Shown: one piece after another, positions 42,227 through 51,646 of the stretch | How positions within the stretch are numbered: position 1 is the stretch's first letter | How the letters are laid out: each line of letters starts with the position of its first letter | Assembly (NCBI RefSeq): GCF_030813495.1 | Contig: NZ_JAUSUI010000006.1 | Coordinates: forward strand, 372,001 to 436,000 | Origin: Ancylobacter polymorphus | GTDB lineage: Bacteria > Pseudomonadota > Alphaproteobacteria > Rhizobiales > Xanthobacteraceae | Length of the DNA: 64,000 nt | Direction: 5' to 3' | Notes under the pieces: generated by a model | What the model was told of the DNA's origin: nothing | Database searches by the model: none | What the model saw: only the letters and a program-made list of their open reading frames with translations | Position numbers and translations under genes: made by a program

Positions 42227-42882
42227 TTTCGCATACCTCGTCCAGCCGCCCGCCCGCCGCCGCGCCCGCGCCGACAGTGATCGTCGTCGATGACGACGAG
42301 GCGTTGCGCGAGGCGCTGAGCAGCCTGTTTCGCTCGGTCGGGCTGCGGGTCGAACTCTATGGCTCGGCGGCGGAACTGCTCGCCGCCAAGCCGCCCGCCG
42401 CGCCGCGCTGCCTGGTGCTCGACATCCGCCTGCCGGGGGTGAGCGGGTTGGACTTCCAGGCCCAGATCGCCGCCTCGCCGATGAACATGCCCATCATCTT
42501 CATGACCGGTCACGGCGATATCCCGATGACCGTTCGGGCGATGAAGGCGGGCGCGGTGGACTTTCTCACCAAGCCGTTCCGCGACCAGGACATGCTCGAC
42601 GCGGTCACGACGGCGCTGGAGCATGACCGCCGGCAGAGCGAGGCCAACAAGGCAGCCACCGACATCCGCGACCTCTATCAGTCGCTCACCGCCCGCGAGA
42701 AGGAGGTGATGGCGCTCGTCACCTCCGGTCTGATGAACAAGCAGGTGGCGGCGCAGATCAATCTGTCGGAGATCACCGTGAAGATCCACCGCGGGCACGT
42801 CATGCGTAAAATGAACGCCAAGTCCTTGGCGGATCTGGTCCGGATGGCCGAAACGCTCGGCCTCGGCATCACAAAGGCTTAA
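42223..42882 (+). CDS. FixJ/LuxR-type response regulator
   Basis: Response regulator of 219 aa. Receiver domain with acidic pair VVDDDEALREAL, phosphoacceptor Asp in LVLDIRLPGVSG, Thr in FMTGHGDIPMTVRAMKAGAVDF and Lys in LTKPF. The LuxR-type DNA-binding helix-turn-helix is at LTAREKEVMALVTSGLMNKQVAAQINLSE (residues 150 on). GTG start overlaps the kinase stop, so the two are made together. Confidence 0.93.
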   Translation: MISHTSSSRPPAAAPAPTVIVVDDDEALREALSSLFRSVGLRVELYGSAAELLAAKPPAAPRCLVLDIRLPGVSGLDFQAQIAASPMNMPIIFMTGHGDIPMTVRAMKAGAVDFLTKPFRDQDMLDAVTTALEHDRRQSEANKAATDIRDLYQSLTAREKEVMALVTSGLMNKQVAAQINLSEITVKIHRGHVMRKMNAKSLADLVRMAETLGLGITKA

Positions 42883-42980
42883 ATTGCAAACCTCCGTATG
42901 ATTTGAATCCCGGACCTTTCGCGCCATCCTTCAGGGAACGCGCCAAGGCGTGCCGCTTTGACCGCGAAAGGAACTCCCCC

Positions 42981-43364
42981 GTGTCTGAAGTCCCGATGAT
43001 CGCCATCGTCGATGATGATGAGTCGGTTCGCGTGGCCACCTCCAGCCTTGTCCGGTCCTTCGGCTTCAAGACGACGGTGTTCGCGTCGGCGGAAGATTTT
43101 CTGGCGTCGCCGACGATGCCGCGCACCGCCTGCCTCGTCACCGATGTGCAGATGCCGACCATGAGTGGCATCGAACTGTTCGAGGCGTTGCGGGCGCGGG
43201 GCGTCGCCCTTCCCGTGATCTTCATCACCAGCTTTCCCGAGGAGCGGGTGAAGCGGCGGGCGCAGGAGGCGGGCGCCGCCGGCTTCCTCGCCAAGCCGTT
43301 CGACGCCGACACCATGATGGGCTGCGTGTTTGAAGCCCTCAAGGGCCAGCCGCTGCCGCGCTAG
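42981..43364 (+). CDS. Single-domain response regulator
   Basis: Receiver-only protein of 127 aa: AIVDDDESVRVAT, phosphoacceptor Asp in LVTDVQMPTMSG, then VIFITSFPEERV and FLAKPFDADTM. There is no output domain. AAAGGA lies upstream of the GTG at 42981. With the kinase and FixJ-type regulator just before it, it may act as a phosphate sink or as a competing receiver. Separate promoter possible in the 98-bp gap. Confidence 0.88.
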   Translation: MSEVPMIAIVDDDESVRVATSSLVRSFGFKTTVFASAEDFLASPTMPRTACLVTDVQMPTMSGIELFEALRARGVALPVIFITSFPEERVKRRAQEAGAAGFLAKPFDADTMMGCVFEALKGQPLPR

Positions 43365-43480
43365 CGCCGGTCCGCCGCCACCGTTCAAGCCGACAAGACG
43401 AGCGCCGCTTCGGGGCGCATGCTGACGCTTGTCCTGTATTCGACCCCATGCGCCCCCGCACCGAGCCTCAGGAGCCTGTT

Positions 43481-44008
43481 ATGGACATCGAAGCTATCAA
43501 GAAGCGCCGCCTCGCCCCGCTGGGGACCCCCACCGCCTTGCCCTCCAACGCCGTCGCCGACATCGCCGCCGCCCTGACCACGCTGCTGGCCGACGTGTTC
43601 ACTCTCTACATCAAGACCAAGAACTTCCACTGGCACCTCTCGGGCCCGCATTTCCGCGATTATCACCTCATGCTCGACGAGCAGGGCGATCAGCTCTTCG
43701 CAATGACCGATGACATCGCCGAGCGCGTGCGCAAGCTCGGCGGCGTGACGTTACGTTCGATCGGCCACATCGCCCGGCTGTCGCGGCTCGACGACAATGA
43801 CGCCGATTTCGTCACCGCCCAGGACATGCTGGCCGAACTGTGCAGCGACAATGTCGCGCTCGCCGGCTTCCTGCGCGCCACCCACGCGCTGTGCGACGAG
43901 CATGGCGATGTCGCCAGTGCCAGCCTGATCGAGAACTGGATCGACGAGACCGAGCGCCGGACCTGGTTCCTCTACGAATCCGGCCGCCGCGACGAGGGGC
44001 GGGGCTGA
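43481..44008 (+). CDS. dps: Dps family DNA-binding ferritin-like protein
   Basis: Dps-type protein of 175 aa that would store iron and protect DNA under stress as a dodecamer. The ferroxidase-site signature is KTKNFHWHLSGPHFRDYHLMLDEQGDQLF, with His and Asp/Glu ligands, followed by DDIAERVRKLGG. The ATG at 43481 has AGGAG ten bases upstream; an earlier ATG at 43448 lacks this. Confidence 0.9.
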   Translation: MDIEAIKKRRLAPLGTPTALPSNAVADIAAALTTLLADVFTLYIKTKNFHWHLSGPHFRDYHLMLDEQGDQLFAMTDDIAERVRKLGGVTLRSIGHIARLSRLDDNDADFVTAQDMLAELCSDNVALAGFLRATHALCDEHGDVASASLIENWIDETERRTWFLYESGRRDEGRG

Positions 44009-44184
44009 GCCGCCCCGCTCCACACACCCGTTTCCTCCCCGAAGACCCACCTGGCCGTCGCTGTACCGCAGCGGCGGCCGCTTCTTGTCGGGACCGGCCG
44101 GACGGTGCGGGCGCTGCCGGATCGAACCAACATCGCCGGCAGCCGTTTTCCGCGGGGAGATGGCCGGCAGAAGGAGGCTTTGGC

Positions 44185-44901
44185 GTGAGCGACTATGAGT
44201 TCTACTACTGGCCGCTGCCGTTTCGCGGTCAGTTCATCCGGGCGCTTCTGGCCCATGCCGGCAAGAGCTGGGACGAGCACGGGACGGGGGAGATCGAGGC
44301 GCTGATGCAGCTCGATCCGACCGACCAGCCCATTGCCTTCATGGGACCGCCGGTGCTCGTCGAGCGCGCCACTGGCCTCGCCTTGTCGCAGATGCCCGCC
44401 ATCGCGATCTATCTCGGCGAGAGTCTCGGCCTCATCGCCGACGATCCCGCCCGGCGGGCGCTGACAGCGAAAGTGGTCAATGATGCCAATGACGTGCTGG
44501 ACGAGGTGACGCTGGATGGCGGTCGGCAGATGTGGACGCGCGAGCGTTGGGAGGCTTTCATTCCCCGGCTGGTCCATTGGATGCGGATCGGCGAGGCGAT
44601 GGGCCGGCGTCACGGCTTGACGGCGGAGCGCGGCACGCTGCTCGGCACCCCGGAGCCGGGTGTCGCCGACATCGTCACCAGCACGCTGTGGTGCACCATG
44701 GGCGAGCGCTTTCCTGCCATTAAGGCGTTGCTGGAAGAGAACGCGCCTCAACTCGCCGGCCTGACGCGGCGCGTCGCCGCCATCCCCGCCCTCGCCACGC
44801 TGCGGGAGCGCTCGCGTCAGCTCTATGGCGACGCCTATTGCGGCGGCGAGATCGAAAAATCGCTGCGGCAGGTTCTGCTTGCCCCCACTGGCCGTTCCTG
44901 A
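44185..44901 (+). CDS. Glutathione S-transferase-like protein
   Basis: Protein of 238 aa with an N-terminal thioredoxin-like half (YEFYYWPLPFRGQFIRALLAHAG, then MGPPVLVERATGLALSQMPAIAIYL, the usual cis-Pro and glutathione-binding S-Q-M region altered to SQMPAI) and an all-helical C-terminal half. AAGGAGG precedes the GTG at 44185; the open frame upstream overlaps dps and is not used. Substrate unknown. Confidence 0.82.
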   Translation: MSDYEFYYWPLPFRGQFIRALLAHAGKSWDEHGTGEIEALMQLDPTDQPIAFMGPPVLVERATGLALSQMPAIAIYLGESLGLIADDPARRALTAKVVNDANDVLDEVTLDGGRQMWTRERWEAFIPRLVHWMRIGEAMGRRHGLTAERGTLLGTPEPGVADIVTSTLWCTMGERFPAIKALLEENAPQLAGLTRRVAAIPALATLRERSRQLYGDAYCGGEIEKSLRQVLLAPTGRS

Positions 44902-44917
44902 CCGCGAGGGGCGCCGC

Positions 44918-45379
44918 TCAGCCGAGTTTGCGCAGCAGCCGCAGCACTTCCACGCGTTCGCTCGGGGTCAGCGGTTCGAGCGTGGCGGCGCTGATCTCTT
45001 TGGCCACCTGGATCGCGACATCGGCGACGTCGCGGCCACGGGCGGACAGGTCGAGAGTGCGGCGGCGGCGGTCGCGCGGATCGTCGGTTATGGCGAGCAG
45101 CGCGCGCGCCTCCAGCCGGTCGACCACGCCCTTGATGGTGGCGGCATCGAGATGGATCAGCCGCCCGAGCTGGTTCTGCGAGCAGGGGCCGATCTCGCGG
45201 AGCTTGGCGAGGGCGGCGAATTGCGGCGGCGTCAGCCCTTCGACCATGCGGGCCGCGAAAAGCGCGGTGTGGCGTTGGCTGGCGACGCGGATAAGAAAGC
45301 CGACCTGTGCGTCGACGTGATAGCCAGCGCCGGATCCGGCGCTGGCGCCGTTCGGCTGGTCCGCGCCATCGCTGTTCAT
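44918..45379 (-). CDS. MarR family transcriptional regulator
   Basis: Regulator of 153 aa. Winged helix: LTPPQFAALAKLREIG, SQNQLGRLIHLDAATIKGVVDRLEARAL, then the wing with DPRDRRRRTLDLSARG. Typical full-length MarR. It lies about 100 bp beyond livF on the same strand, so it could regulate the importer operon. ATG 45379 follows AGAGGGGGG; ATG 45406 is an alternative. Confidence 0.87.
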   Translation of the reverse strand: MNSDGADQPNGASAGSGAGYHVDAQVGFLIRVASQRHTALFAARMVEGLTPPQFAALAKLREIGPCSQNQLGRLIHLDAATIKGVVDRLEARALLAITDDPRDRRRRTLDLSARGRDVADVAIQVAKEISAATLEPLTPSERVEVLRLLRKLG

Positions 45380-45482
45380 GACGATGCCCCCCTCTGATAC
45401 CGTCATCGCATCAGAGCACAGCCCGGCCATCGCGCAAGAGAAAATTGTGCGTATAGAAGCACTCGCGCGGCGGTGGGGCTGC

Positions 45483-46169
45483 CTAGGGCGGTGGCGCCGG
45501 CGCCGGTCCGCGCAGTTCGCCCTGCTCGATCCGCAGAACCCGGTCGCAGAGCCCGGCGCAGAGGTCCGAATTCTCCTCGCAGATCAGCAGCGAGAGGCCG
45601 GTCGCCTTCAGCCGCGCCAGCGCCCGGCCCATCTGCTCGACCACGATCGGCGCCACCCCTTCCGAGGGCTCGTCGAGCAGCAGCAGCGCCGGGTTGCCGA
45701 TCAGCGCGCGGGCCACGGCCAGCATCTGCTGTTCGCCGCCCGACATCTGCCCGCCGCGACGCTCACGCATGTCGCCGAGCTGAGGGAACAGCTCGAACAC
45801 GGCCTCGAGCGTCCACGCGGCGCGGCCCGCGCCGGGCCGTGGCGGGCGGCGGCCGAGGTCGAGATTTTCCCGGACGGTGAGTTCGGTGAAGATGCGGCGA
45901 TCCTCCGGCACATAGCCGATGCCGAGGCGGGCGATGGCGTGGGTCGGCAGCGGGATAAGGTCGGTGCCGCCGAAGCTCAGCCGGCGTGCCCGCCGGCGGA
46001 CAAGCCCAATGATCGCTTTCAGCGTGGTCGACTTTCCGGCACCGTTGCGTCCGACCAGCGCCACCGCCTCGCCCGGCGCCACTTGCAGCGACAGGCCGAA
46101 CAGGATCTTAGCCTCGCCGTACCAGGCGTCGAGGCCCTCCATCTCCAGCAGCGGAGCGAGCGTGCTCAT
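45483..46169 (-). CDS. livF: Branched-chain amino acid-type ABC transporter ATPase LivF
   Basis: ATPase of 228 aa of the LivF type: LDAWYGEAKILFGLSLQVAPGE start, Walker A GRNGAGKST, Q-loop YVPEDRRIF, signature MSGGEQQMLAVARAL, Walker B LLLLDEPSEGVAP. It pairs with LivG. Its ATG overlaps the livG stop (ATGA). Confidence 0.93.
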   Translation of the reverse strand: MSTLAPLLEMEGLDAWYGEAKILFGLSLQVAPGEAVALVGRNGAGKSTTLKAIIGLVRRRARRLSFGGTDLIPLPTHAIARLGIGYVPEDRRIFTELTVRENLDLGRRPPRPGAGRAAWTLEAVFELFPQLGDMRERRGGQMSGGEQQMLAVARALIGNPALLLLDEPSEGVAPIVVEQMGRALARLKATGLSLLICEENSDLCAGLCDRVLRIEQGELRGPAPAPPP

Positions 46170-46942
46170 GGCGCCTCGCTCGCAGCCGGCGTGACACCCC
46201 CGAGATAGGCGGCGCGCACCGCCGGGTCGTTCCGCACCTCCTCGACGCTGCCATTGGCGATCAGCCGCCCACGCGCCAGCACCACCACGCGGTCAGCATG
46301 GCCGAACACCACATCCATCGCGTGCTCGGTGAACAGCACGGCGAGGTCCCGCGCCCGGGTGAGGCTGCGCACCAGCGCGATCATCGCCTGCCGCTCCTCG
46401 CCCGACATGCCGGCGGTGGGTTCGTCCATCAGTAGGAGGCCGGGGTCGCCGGCCAGCGCCATGGAGAGTTCGAGCCGCTTCACATCGCCATAGGCGAGGG
46501 TGGCGGCGGGGCGTTCGGCCTGTGCGGCCATGCCGGTCTGTTGCAGCAGCGCCAGCGCCTCCTCCCGCGCCATGCGGTGCGCCGGCGCCCACAGGCGAAA
46601 AACCTGCCCGCGCGCCGCGATCAGCGCCATCTGCACATTTTCCCGCACCGTCATCGAGCCGAACACGCTGGCGACCTGGAAGGTGCGGCCCACGCCCAGC
46701 CGGGCGATGCGGCGGGGAGCGAGCCCGGTGATGTCGCGGCCCTTGAGCCGCACCTCGCCGGCATCCGGCCGCAGCTGGCCGTTGACGATGTTGAAGCAGG
46801 TGGATTTGCCGGCGCCGTTCGGGCCGATCAGCGCCAGCAATTCGCCCGGCGCGATGGCAAAGCTCACCCCGTCCAGCGCCCGCACGCCGCCATAATGCTT
46901 TGTTAGCGCTGAGATTTCGAGAACCGGCGTGCTCACGTTCAT
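46166..46942 (-). CDS. livG: Branched-chain amino acid-type ABC transporter ATPase LivG
   Basis: ATPase of 258 aa: LTKHYGGVRALDGVSFAIAPGE start, Walker A GPNGAGKST, RTFQVASVFGSMTVREN (LivG-type Q-loop), a degenerate signature region LAYGDVKRLELSMAL, Walker B GLLLMDEPTAGMS. The LSGGxxR signature of canonical ABC proteins reads LAYGDVKR here, which is normal for this subgroup. Its ATG overlaps the fused permease stop. The frame is open far upstream but only as a shadow of that permease. Confidence 0.92.
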   Translation of the reverse strand: MNVSTPVLEISALTKHYGGVRALDGVSFAIAPGELLALIGPNGAGKSTCFNIVNGQLRPDAGEVRLKGRDITGLAPRRIARLGVGRTFQVASVFGSMTVRENVQMALIAARGQVFRLWAPAHRMAREEALALLQQTGMAAQAERPAATLAYGDVKRLELSMALAGDPGLLLMDEPTAGMSGEERQAMIALVRSLTRARDLAVLFTEHAMDVVFGHADRVVVLARGRLIANGSVEEVRNDPAVRAAYLGGVTPAASEAP

Positions 46943-48825
46943 GGCGTGCTCCGCACGCGGCGCAGCCCGCCGGCGAGGCCGGAGGGGAAGGCGAGTACGA
47001 GCGCGAGGATGAGCAGGCCGAGCAGGCCGCGCCAAAAGGGGCTCTCGCGCATCACCATGTCTTGCAGCAGCGTCAGGCCGCCGGCGCCGAGCAGCGGGCC
47101 CATCAGGCTGTGCACGCCGCCCAGCAGCACCATCACCAGCCCGTCGATCGAGCGCCCGACCGAGATCGCCTCCGGCGAGATCGATCCCTTGGCGAAGGCG
47201 AACAGCCCACCCGCCGCGCCGCACAGCGTGCCGGCCACGGCGAAGGCGAGCCAGCGCACCTTTTCCACCGCGATTCCAGAGGCTTCCGCCCGCAGTCGCG
47301 AATCCCGCGCCGCCCGCAGGGCGAGGCCGAGCGGGGCGAAGACGAGGCGGCGGAGAAGCACGAGGCCGAGCACGGTGACCGCCAGCGCGGCGAGATAGAG
47401 CCCGCCCGCGCTGTCGAAAGGCGCGTCCGGCCACACGCCGAACAGCCCGTTCGAGCCGCCGGTGACCTCTTCCCATTGATGGGCGATCGACCAGACGATC
47501 TGGGCGAAGGCGAGGGTGAGCATGGCGAAATACACGCCCTCCAGCCGCACGCAGAACCAGCCGAACAGCACGGCGCCGGCAGAAGCGGTAATGATTCCAA
47601 CGCCTAAGGCGAGCGGCGTCGGCAGGCCGAGCACGGTCGCGGCATAGGCGGTGCCATAGGCACCCAGCCCGAAATAGGCGGCGTGGCCGAAGGAGGCGAG
47701 GCCGCCGGGGCCCATGAGAAGGTGCAGCGAGGCGGCGAACAGCGCGGCAATCACCATGTCGAGCGCCAGCACCGGCGCGTAGCTGGACACCAGGCCGAAC
47801 AGCGGCACGGCGGCGAACAGCGCCAGCGCCGCCAGCACGAGGAACCGGCCCCGCTGTCCCAATGGGGCGAGCGGCGCCTCCATGTCGCCGCGCCGGGCGG
47901 CGGGGGGCAGCGGCCGGCCGAACAGGCCGTGCGGGCGCACCACCAGCACCACCGCCATGACGAGGAATTCCGCCACCAGGGTCAGCCTCGACATGTTGAA
48001 GGTGAAGCCGGCCACCTCCACTATCCCTAGAGCGGTGCACAGCGCTTTCACCTCCGCGACCAGCAGGGCGGCGAGATAGGCGCCGCGGATCGAACCCAGG
48101 CCGCCGATCACCACCACCACAAAGGCATCGCCGAGCACGGAGAGGTCGAGCGCGAGATTGGCCGGCTCGCGGGCCATCTGCAGCGCGCCGCCGAAGCCGG
48201 CGATGCCGGTGCCGAGCGCGAAGACGGCGGTGAACAGCACGGCCTCGTTGATGCCGAGCGCGGCGACCATTTCGCGGTCCTGCGTCGCCGCCCGCACCAG
48301 CCGCCCGAAGCGGGTGCGCGTGAGTACGATGTGGAGGACGATGAGGACGATTGGACCGATGAGAGCGAGGAAAATGTCGGAATCCGGCAGCTGGCGGCCG
48401 AGGAGCTCGACCGTCCCCGTCAGCCCCGGCGCGCGGGGGCCGAGAATGTCCTCCGGCCCCCACAAAGCGAGGGTGGCGTCGCTGAGGATGAGCAGCAGCG
48501 CGAAGGTGGCGAGCAGCTGGTAGAGTTCCGGCGCGGCATAGATGCGCCGCAGCAGCAGAACCTCCACCAGCGCGCCCAGCGCCGCCGTGATCAGCGCGGC
48601 ACCGAGGATCGCGCCCCAGAAGCCGAGCGCATCGCCGAACACCTCGCCGAGCCGGGGCGCCAGCGTCACCGCAAGGTACAACCCCAGCATGTAAAAGGAG
48701 CCATGCGCCATGTTGACGATGCGGGTGACGCCGAAAATGATCGACAGCCCCGCCGCGACGAGGAACAGGCCGGAGGCCGAGGCGAAGCCGTTGACCGCCT
48801 GGAACAGCAGCGACTCAAACGACAT
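46939..48825 (-). CDS. Fused LivH-LivM ABC transporter permease
   Basis: Inner-membrane protein of 628 aa in which two permeases that are usually separate are one chain. Residues 1 to about 290 match LivH (SIIFGVTRIVNMAHGSFYML, GINEAVLFTAVFALGTGIAG, GGLGSIRGAYLAALLVAEV). After a short linker (RRGDMEAPLAPLGQRGRF) residues from about 320 match LivM (LHLLMGPGGLASFGHAAYFG, GTLCGAAGGLFAFAKGSISP). One gene therefore supplies both halves of the channel. It overlaps livG by ATGA and follows the binding-protein gene by 24 bp. Confidence 0.92.
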   Translation of the reverse strand: MSFESLLFQAVNGFASASGLFLVAAGLSIIFGVTRIVNMAHGSFYMLGLYLAVTLAPRLGEVFGDALGFWGAILGAALITAALGALVEVLLLRRIYAAPELYQLLATFALLLILSDATLALWGPEDILGPRAPGLTGTVELLGRQLPDSDIFLALIGPIVLIVLHIVLTRTRFGRLVRAATQDREMVAALGINEAVLFTAVFALGTGIAGFGGALQMAREPANLALDLSVLGDAFVVVVIGGLGSIRGAYLAALLVAEVKALCTALGIVEVAGFTFNMSRLTLVAEFLVMAVVLVVRPHGLFGRPLPPAARRGDMEAPLAPLGQRGRFLVLAALALFAAVPLFGLVSSYAPVLALDMVIAALFAASLHLLMGPGGLASFGHAAYFGLGAYGTAYAATVLGLPTPLALGVGIITASAGAVLFGWFCVRLEGVYFAMLTLAFAQIVWSIAHQWEEVTGGSNGLFGVWPDAPFDSAGGLYLAALAVTVLGLVLLRRLVFAPLGLALRAARDSRLRAEASGIAVEKVRWLAFAVAGTLCGAAGGLFAFAKGSISPEAISVGRSIDGLVMVLLGGVHSLMGPLLGAGGLTLLQDMVMRESPFWRGLLGLLILALVLAFPSGLAGGLRRVRSTP

Positions 48826-48849
48826 CGCGTCTTCCCGCCCGCCGTCCGC

Positions 48850-50094
48850 TCAGTTCGCCGCCGGTCGCAGCTTCAATACCTCGGCGTCCGAGGGCAGGAC
48901 GCTGGCGCCGTCGACATAGACGGGGTCAAGCATGATGCCGCGCCCGTGCTTCACCGCCAGCGTGCCGACAAAGGCGCCCACCGTCGCCTGGTGGTCGCTG
49001 GCGCGGTAGGTGAAGGGGCCGAACGGCCCGTCCACTTCCAGCCCCTCGAACGCCTCGACCAGCTTCTCGCTGTCGGTGCTGCCGGCCTTGGCGAGGCCGG
49101 CGGCGAGCGACTTGATGGTGGCGTAGCCGACGATGGAGCCGAGGCGGGGATAGTCATTGTAGGCGGCGCGATAAGCGTCGAGGAACGCCTGATGCGCGGG
49201 GATCGTGATCGAATACCAGGGATAGCCGGTGACGACCCAGCCGATCGGCGCCTCCTCCTTCAGCGGGTCGAGATATTCCGGCTCGCCCGACAGGAGACTG
49301 ACGACGAAGGTGCCATCCAGCGCCTTGCGGGTATTGGCCTCGCGCACGAAGCGGGCGAGATCGGCGGCGAACAGCACGTTGAACACCGCATCGGGCTTGG
49401 CGTCGGCGATGGCCTGCGCCACCGGGCCGGCGTCGATCTTGCCGAGCGGGGTCGCCTGTTCGGCGACGAATTCCACATCCGGCTGCGCCGCCTTCAGCAG
49501 CGTCTTGAAGGTCTGCGCGGCGGACTGGCCGTATTCGTAATTGGGATAGACGATGGCCCAGCGCTTGCGGTTGGCCTTCACCGCCTCCGGCATCAGCATC
49601 GCCACCTGCATATAGGTGGAGGGGCGCAGGCGGAACGTGTAGCGGTTGCCGTCGGCCCAGGTCAGCTTGTCGGTCAGCGGCTCGGCGGCGAGGAAGAACA
49701 CTTTGCGCCGTTTGGCCAGCTCTGCCACCGCCAGCCCGACATGGGAGAGGAAGGTGCCGGTGAGCAGGTCCACTTTGTCGCGGGTCAGCAATTCGGTGGC
49801 GACGCGCACAGCGTCGCCGGGATTGCCGCCATCGTCGCGGGAGATGAGTTCGAGTGGCCGCCCGAGCACGCCGCCGGCGTCGTTCACCTGTTTCAGCGCC
49901 AGTTCCATGCCCTTGCGATAGGGGTCGAGAAAGGCGGCCTGCGCCTTGTAGCTGTTGAGTTCACCGATGCGGATCGGTTCCGCCGCCCCGGCCGGCAGCG
50001 CGGGCAGCAGCGCGAGGGCGGCGAGGGCGATCAGCGCCGCGCGCCGGCGCAGGAGGGGCACCGAGGGGAACGGCGCGGCCTTTTGGGGGCGCAT
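48850..50094 (-). CDS. ABC transporter substrate-binding protein (Leu/Ile/Val-type)
   Basis: Periplasmic protein of 414 aa, peripla_BP_6 type. Signal peptide RRRAALIALAALALLPALPAGAAEP, then IRIGELNSYKAQAAFLDPYRKGMELALKQVNDAGGVLGRP, the standard first lobe of these receptors. The ligand is unknown; relatives in this subgroup sit with amino-acid, amide or aromatic-acid transporters. First gene of the importer operon with the fused permease, livG and livF. Confidence 0.9.
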   Translation of the reverse strand: MRPQKAAPFPSVPLLRRRAALIALAALALLPALPAGAAEPIRIGELNSYKAQAAFLDPYRKGMELALKQVNDAGGVLGRPLELISRDDGGNPGDAVRVATELLTRDKVDLLTGTFLSHVGLAVAELAKRRKVFFLAAEPLTDKLTWADGNRYTFRLRPSTYMQVAMLMPEAVKANRKRWAIVYPNYEYGQSAAQTFKTLLKAAQPDVEFVAEQATPLGKIDAGPVAQAIADAKPDAVFNVLFAADLARFVREANTRKALDGTFVVSLLSGEPEYLDPLKEEAPIGWVVTGYPWYSITIPAHQAFLDAYRAAYNDYPRLGSIVGYATIKSLAAGLAKAGSTDSEKLVEAFEGLEVDGPFGPFTYRASDHQATVGAFVGTLAVKHGRGIMLDPVYVDGASVLPSDAEVLKLRPAAN

Positions 50095-50197
50095 CGGAGA
50101 ACTCCGGGTGGCACGAGGAGGGGAGAGAAGGGGCGTGTCGCGGCCTAACCTACCGCCTTGCGGCGCGGGGTCCAGCCCCGCACCGGTGAAGCGCAGC

Positions 50198-51112
50198 CTA
50201 CGGACCGACCTCGACTTCGGCTTCCTGCAGCCGGCTGCGCCGCGACGCGATGAGCGCGCCGCCGGCGATGAGCGCCGCGCCGGCCAGCGTGCTGGGGGCG
50301 GGAATCTCGCTGAACGCCACCAGCCCGATCACCAGCGCCCACAGGAAGGCGGTGTACTCGAACACGCCGAGCCGGCTCGCATCCGCCCGTCCATAGGCCC
50401 AGGCCATGCACAGATGCCCCGCCGTGCCGAGCACGCCGATGAGCACGAAAAGCCCCATCTCCCCCATCGACACCGGCGCCCATTGCCAGGCGCCGAGCGG
50501 CGTCACCCAGAGGCAGGCGAAGGCGTTCTGCAGCAGCACGATGGTCGGGATCGGATCGCGCGCGGCGCGGCTCTTCAGCGTCACCATGGCGAGCGCATAG
50601 GTAAGCGCCGACACCAGCGCCGCGAGGATGCCCGGCCCATTGGCGAGGCTGCCGCCGGCGCTCATGTCCAGTTCGTTCCACAGCACGACCAGCACCCCGG
50701 CAAAGCCGAGGCCGAGCGCCAGCAGGATCGATTTGCCCGGCCGCTCGCCGAGGAACAGGGCCGCGAACAGGGCGATGAACAGCGGCGAGGTGAAGGAGAG
50801 CGCCAGCGCCACGGCGAGCTGCAGCACGGAGAGCGAATAGAAGAAGGTCAGCGCCGTGATCGACACCAGCACCGAGCGCCACAGATGCGGGCGCAGCATG
50901 GAAGGGCCGGGCAGGGCCGTGCGGCAGGCGACGAACACCGCGCCGGCCGCCAAGGCGCCGATGGCGTAGCGCAGCATGGCGATCTGCCCGGTGCCGTGGC
51001 TGGCCGCGACATATTTGATGACGCCGTCCATGATCGACAGGATGCCGATGGCGGCGATGGTCACCAGGGCGGGGCCGTTGAGCACGGCGCGCTTGAAGGT
51101 TGCCTGCAACAT
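50198..51112 (-). CDS. DMT family (EamA) transporter
   Basis: Inner-membrane protein of 304 aa with about ten hydrophobic helices in two EamA repeats (ILSIMDGVIKYVAASHG start of repeat 1, LAALVSALTYALAMVTLKSRAA start of repeat 2). The family exports metabolites or amino acids; substrate unknown. It starts six bases after the GNAT gene on the same strand, so the two form an operon. Confidence 0.88.
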   Translation of the reverse strand: MLQATFKRAVLNGPALVTIAAIGILSIMDGVIKYVAASHGTGQIAMLRYAIGALAAGAVFVACRTALPGPSMLRPHLWRSVLVSITALTFFYSLSVLQLAVALALSFTSPLFIALFAALFLGERPGKSILLALGLGFAGVLVVLWNELDMSAGGSLANGPGILAALVSALTYALAMVTLKSRAARDPIPTIVLLQNAFACLWVTPLGAWQWAPVSMGEMGLFVLIGVLGTAGHLCMAWAYGRADASRLGVFEYTAFLWALVIGLVAFSEIPAPSTLAGAALIAGGALIASRRSRLQEAEVEVGP

Positions 51113-51118
51113 GGAAAT

Positions 51119-51646
51119 TCAGCCTTCGCCCGTCGCGGCCGCCGCGAGGGACCGGCGGTAGAGATATTCCCAGGTGGCGGAAAGGTCGTGGCACTCGCGC
51201 GCCGCGCCATGCCGGGTGAAGCCGCAGCGCTCATAGAAGCGGTGGGCGTCGGTGAAGCGTGTGTCGGTCCATAGCCGGATTTCCGGCGCGCCGGCAGTGT
51301 GGGCGGCGGCGAGGGCGGTGTCGAACAGGGCGCGGGCGATGCCACGGCGCCGGGCGGCGCGGGCGACATAAACCTTGAAGATCTCCTGCCCGCCGGCCGG
51401 GGCATCGGGGTCGCGGGTCGGGGCCAGCGCCATCGAGCCGATGACGCCTTCCGCCGCTTGCGCCACCCAGATAGTGCCGCCGCGCGCGGCGAAATGGCTG
51501 GCGATGGCATCGAGTTCGGGAAATTCGGCGGCGCGGTCGAACACGCAGCCCTCATATTCGGCGAAGGCGGCGGCGATGAGCGCGGCGATGGCATCGCCAT
51601 CCGCGTCGGTCGCCGGCCGGATCAGGAAATCGGTCACGTCACTCAC
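51119..51646 (-). CDS. GNAT family N-acetyltransferase
   Basis: Acetyltransferase of 175 aa: IRPATDADGDAIAALI start, KVYVARAARRRGIARALFDTAL acetyl-CoA-binding motif A (RRRGIA) and AHRFYERCGFTRHG motif B. The GTG at 51646 is used. Substrate unknown; operon with the DMT exporter hints at a small amine or amino acid. Confidence 0.87.
   Translation of the reverse strand: MSDVTDFLIRPATDADGDAIAALIAAAFAEYEGCVFDRAAEFPELDAIASHFAARGGTIWVAQAAEGVIGSMALAPTRDPDAPAGGQEIFKVYVARAARRRGIARALFDTALAAAHTAGAPEIRLWTDTRFTDAHRFYERCGFTRHGAARECHDLSATWEYLYRRSLAAAATGEG

Noticed and set aside
46943-48463. Extension of livG upstream to 48463
   Set aside because: This part is out of frame with and inside the fused permease; the true livG start is the ATGA overlap at 46942.
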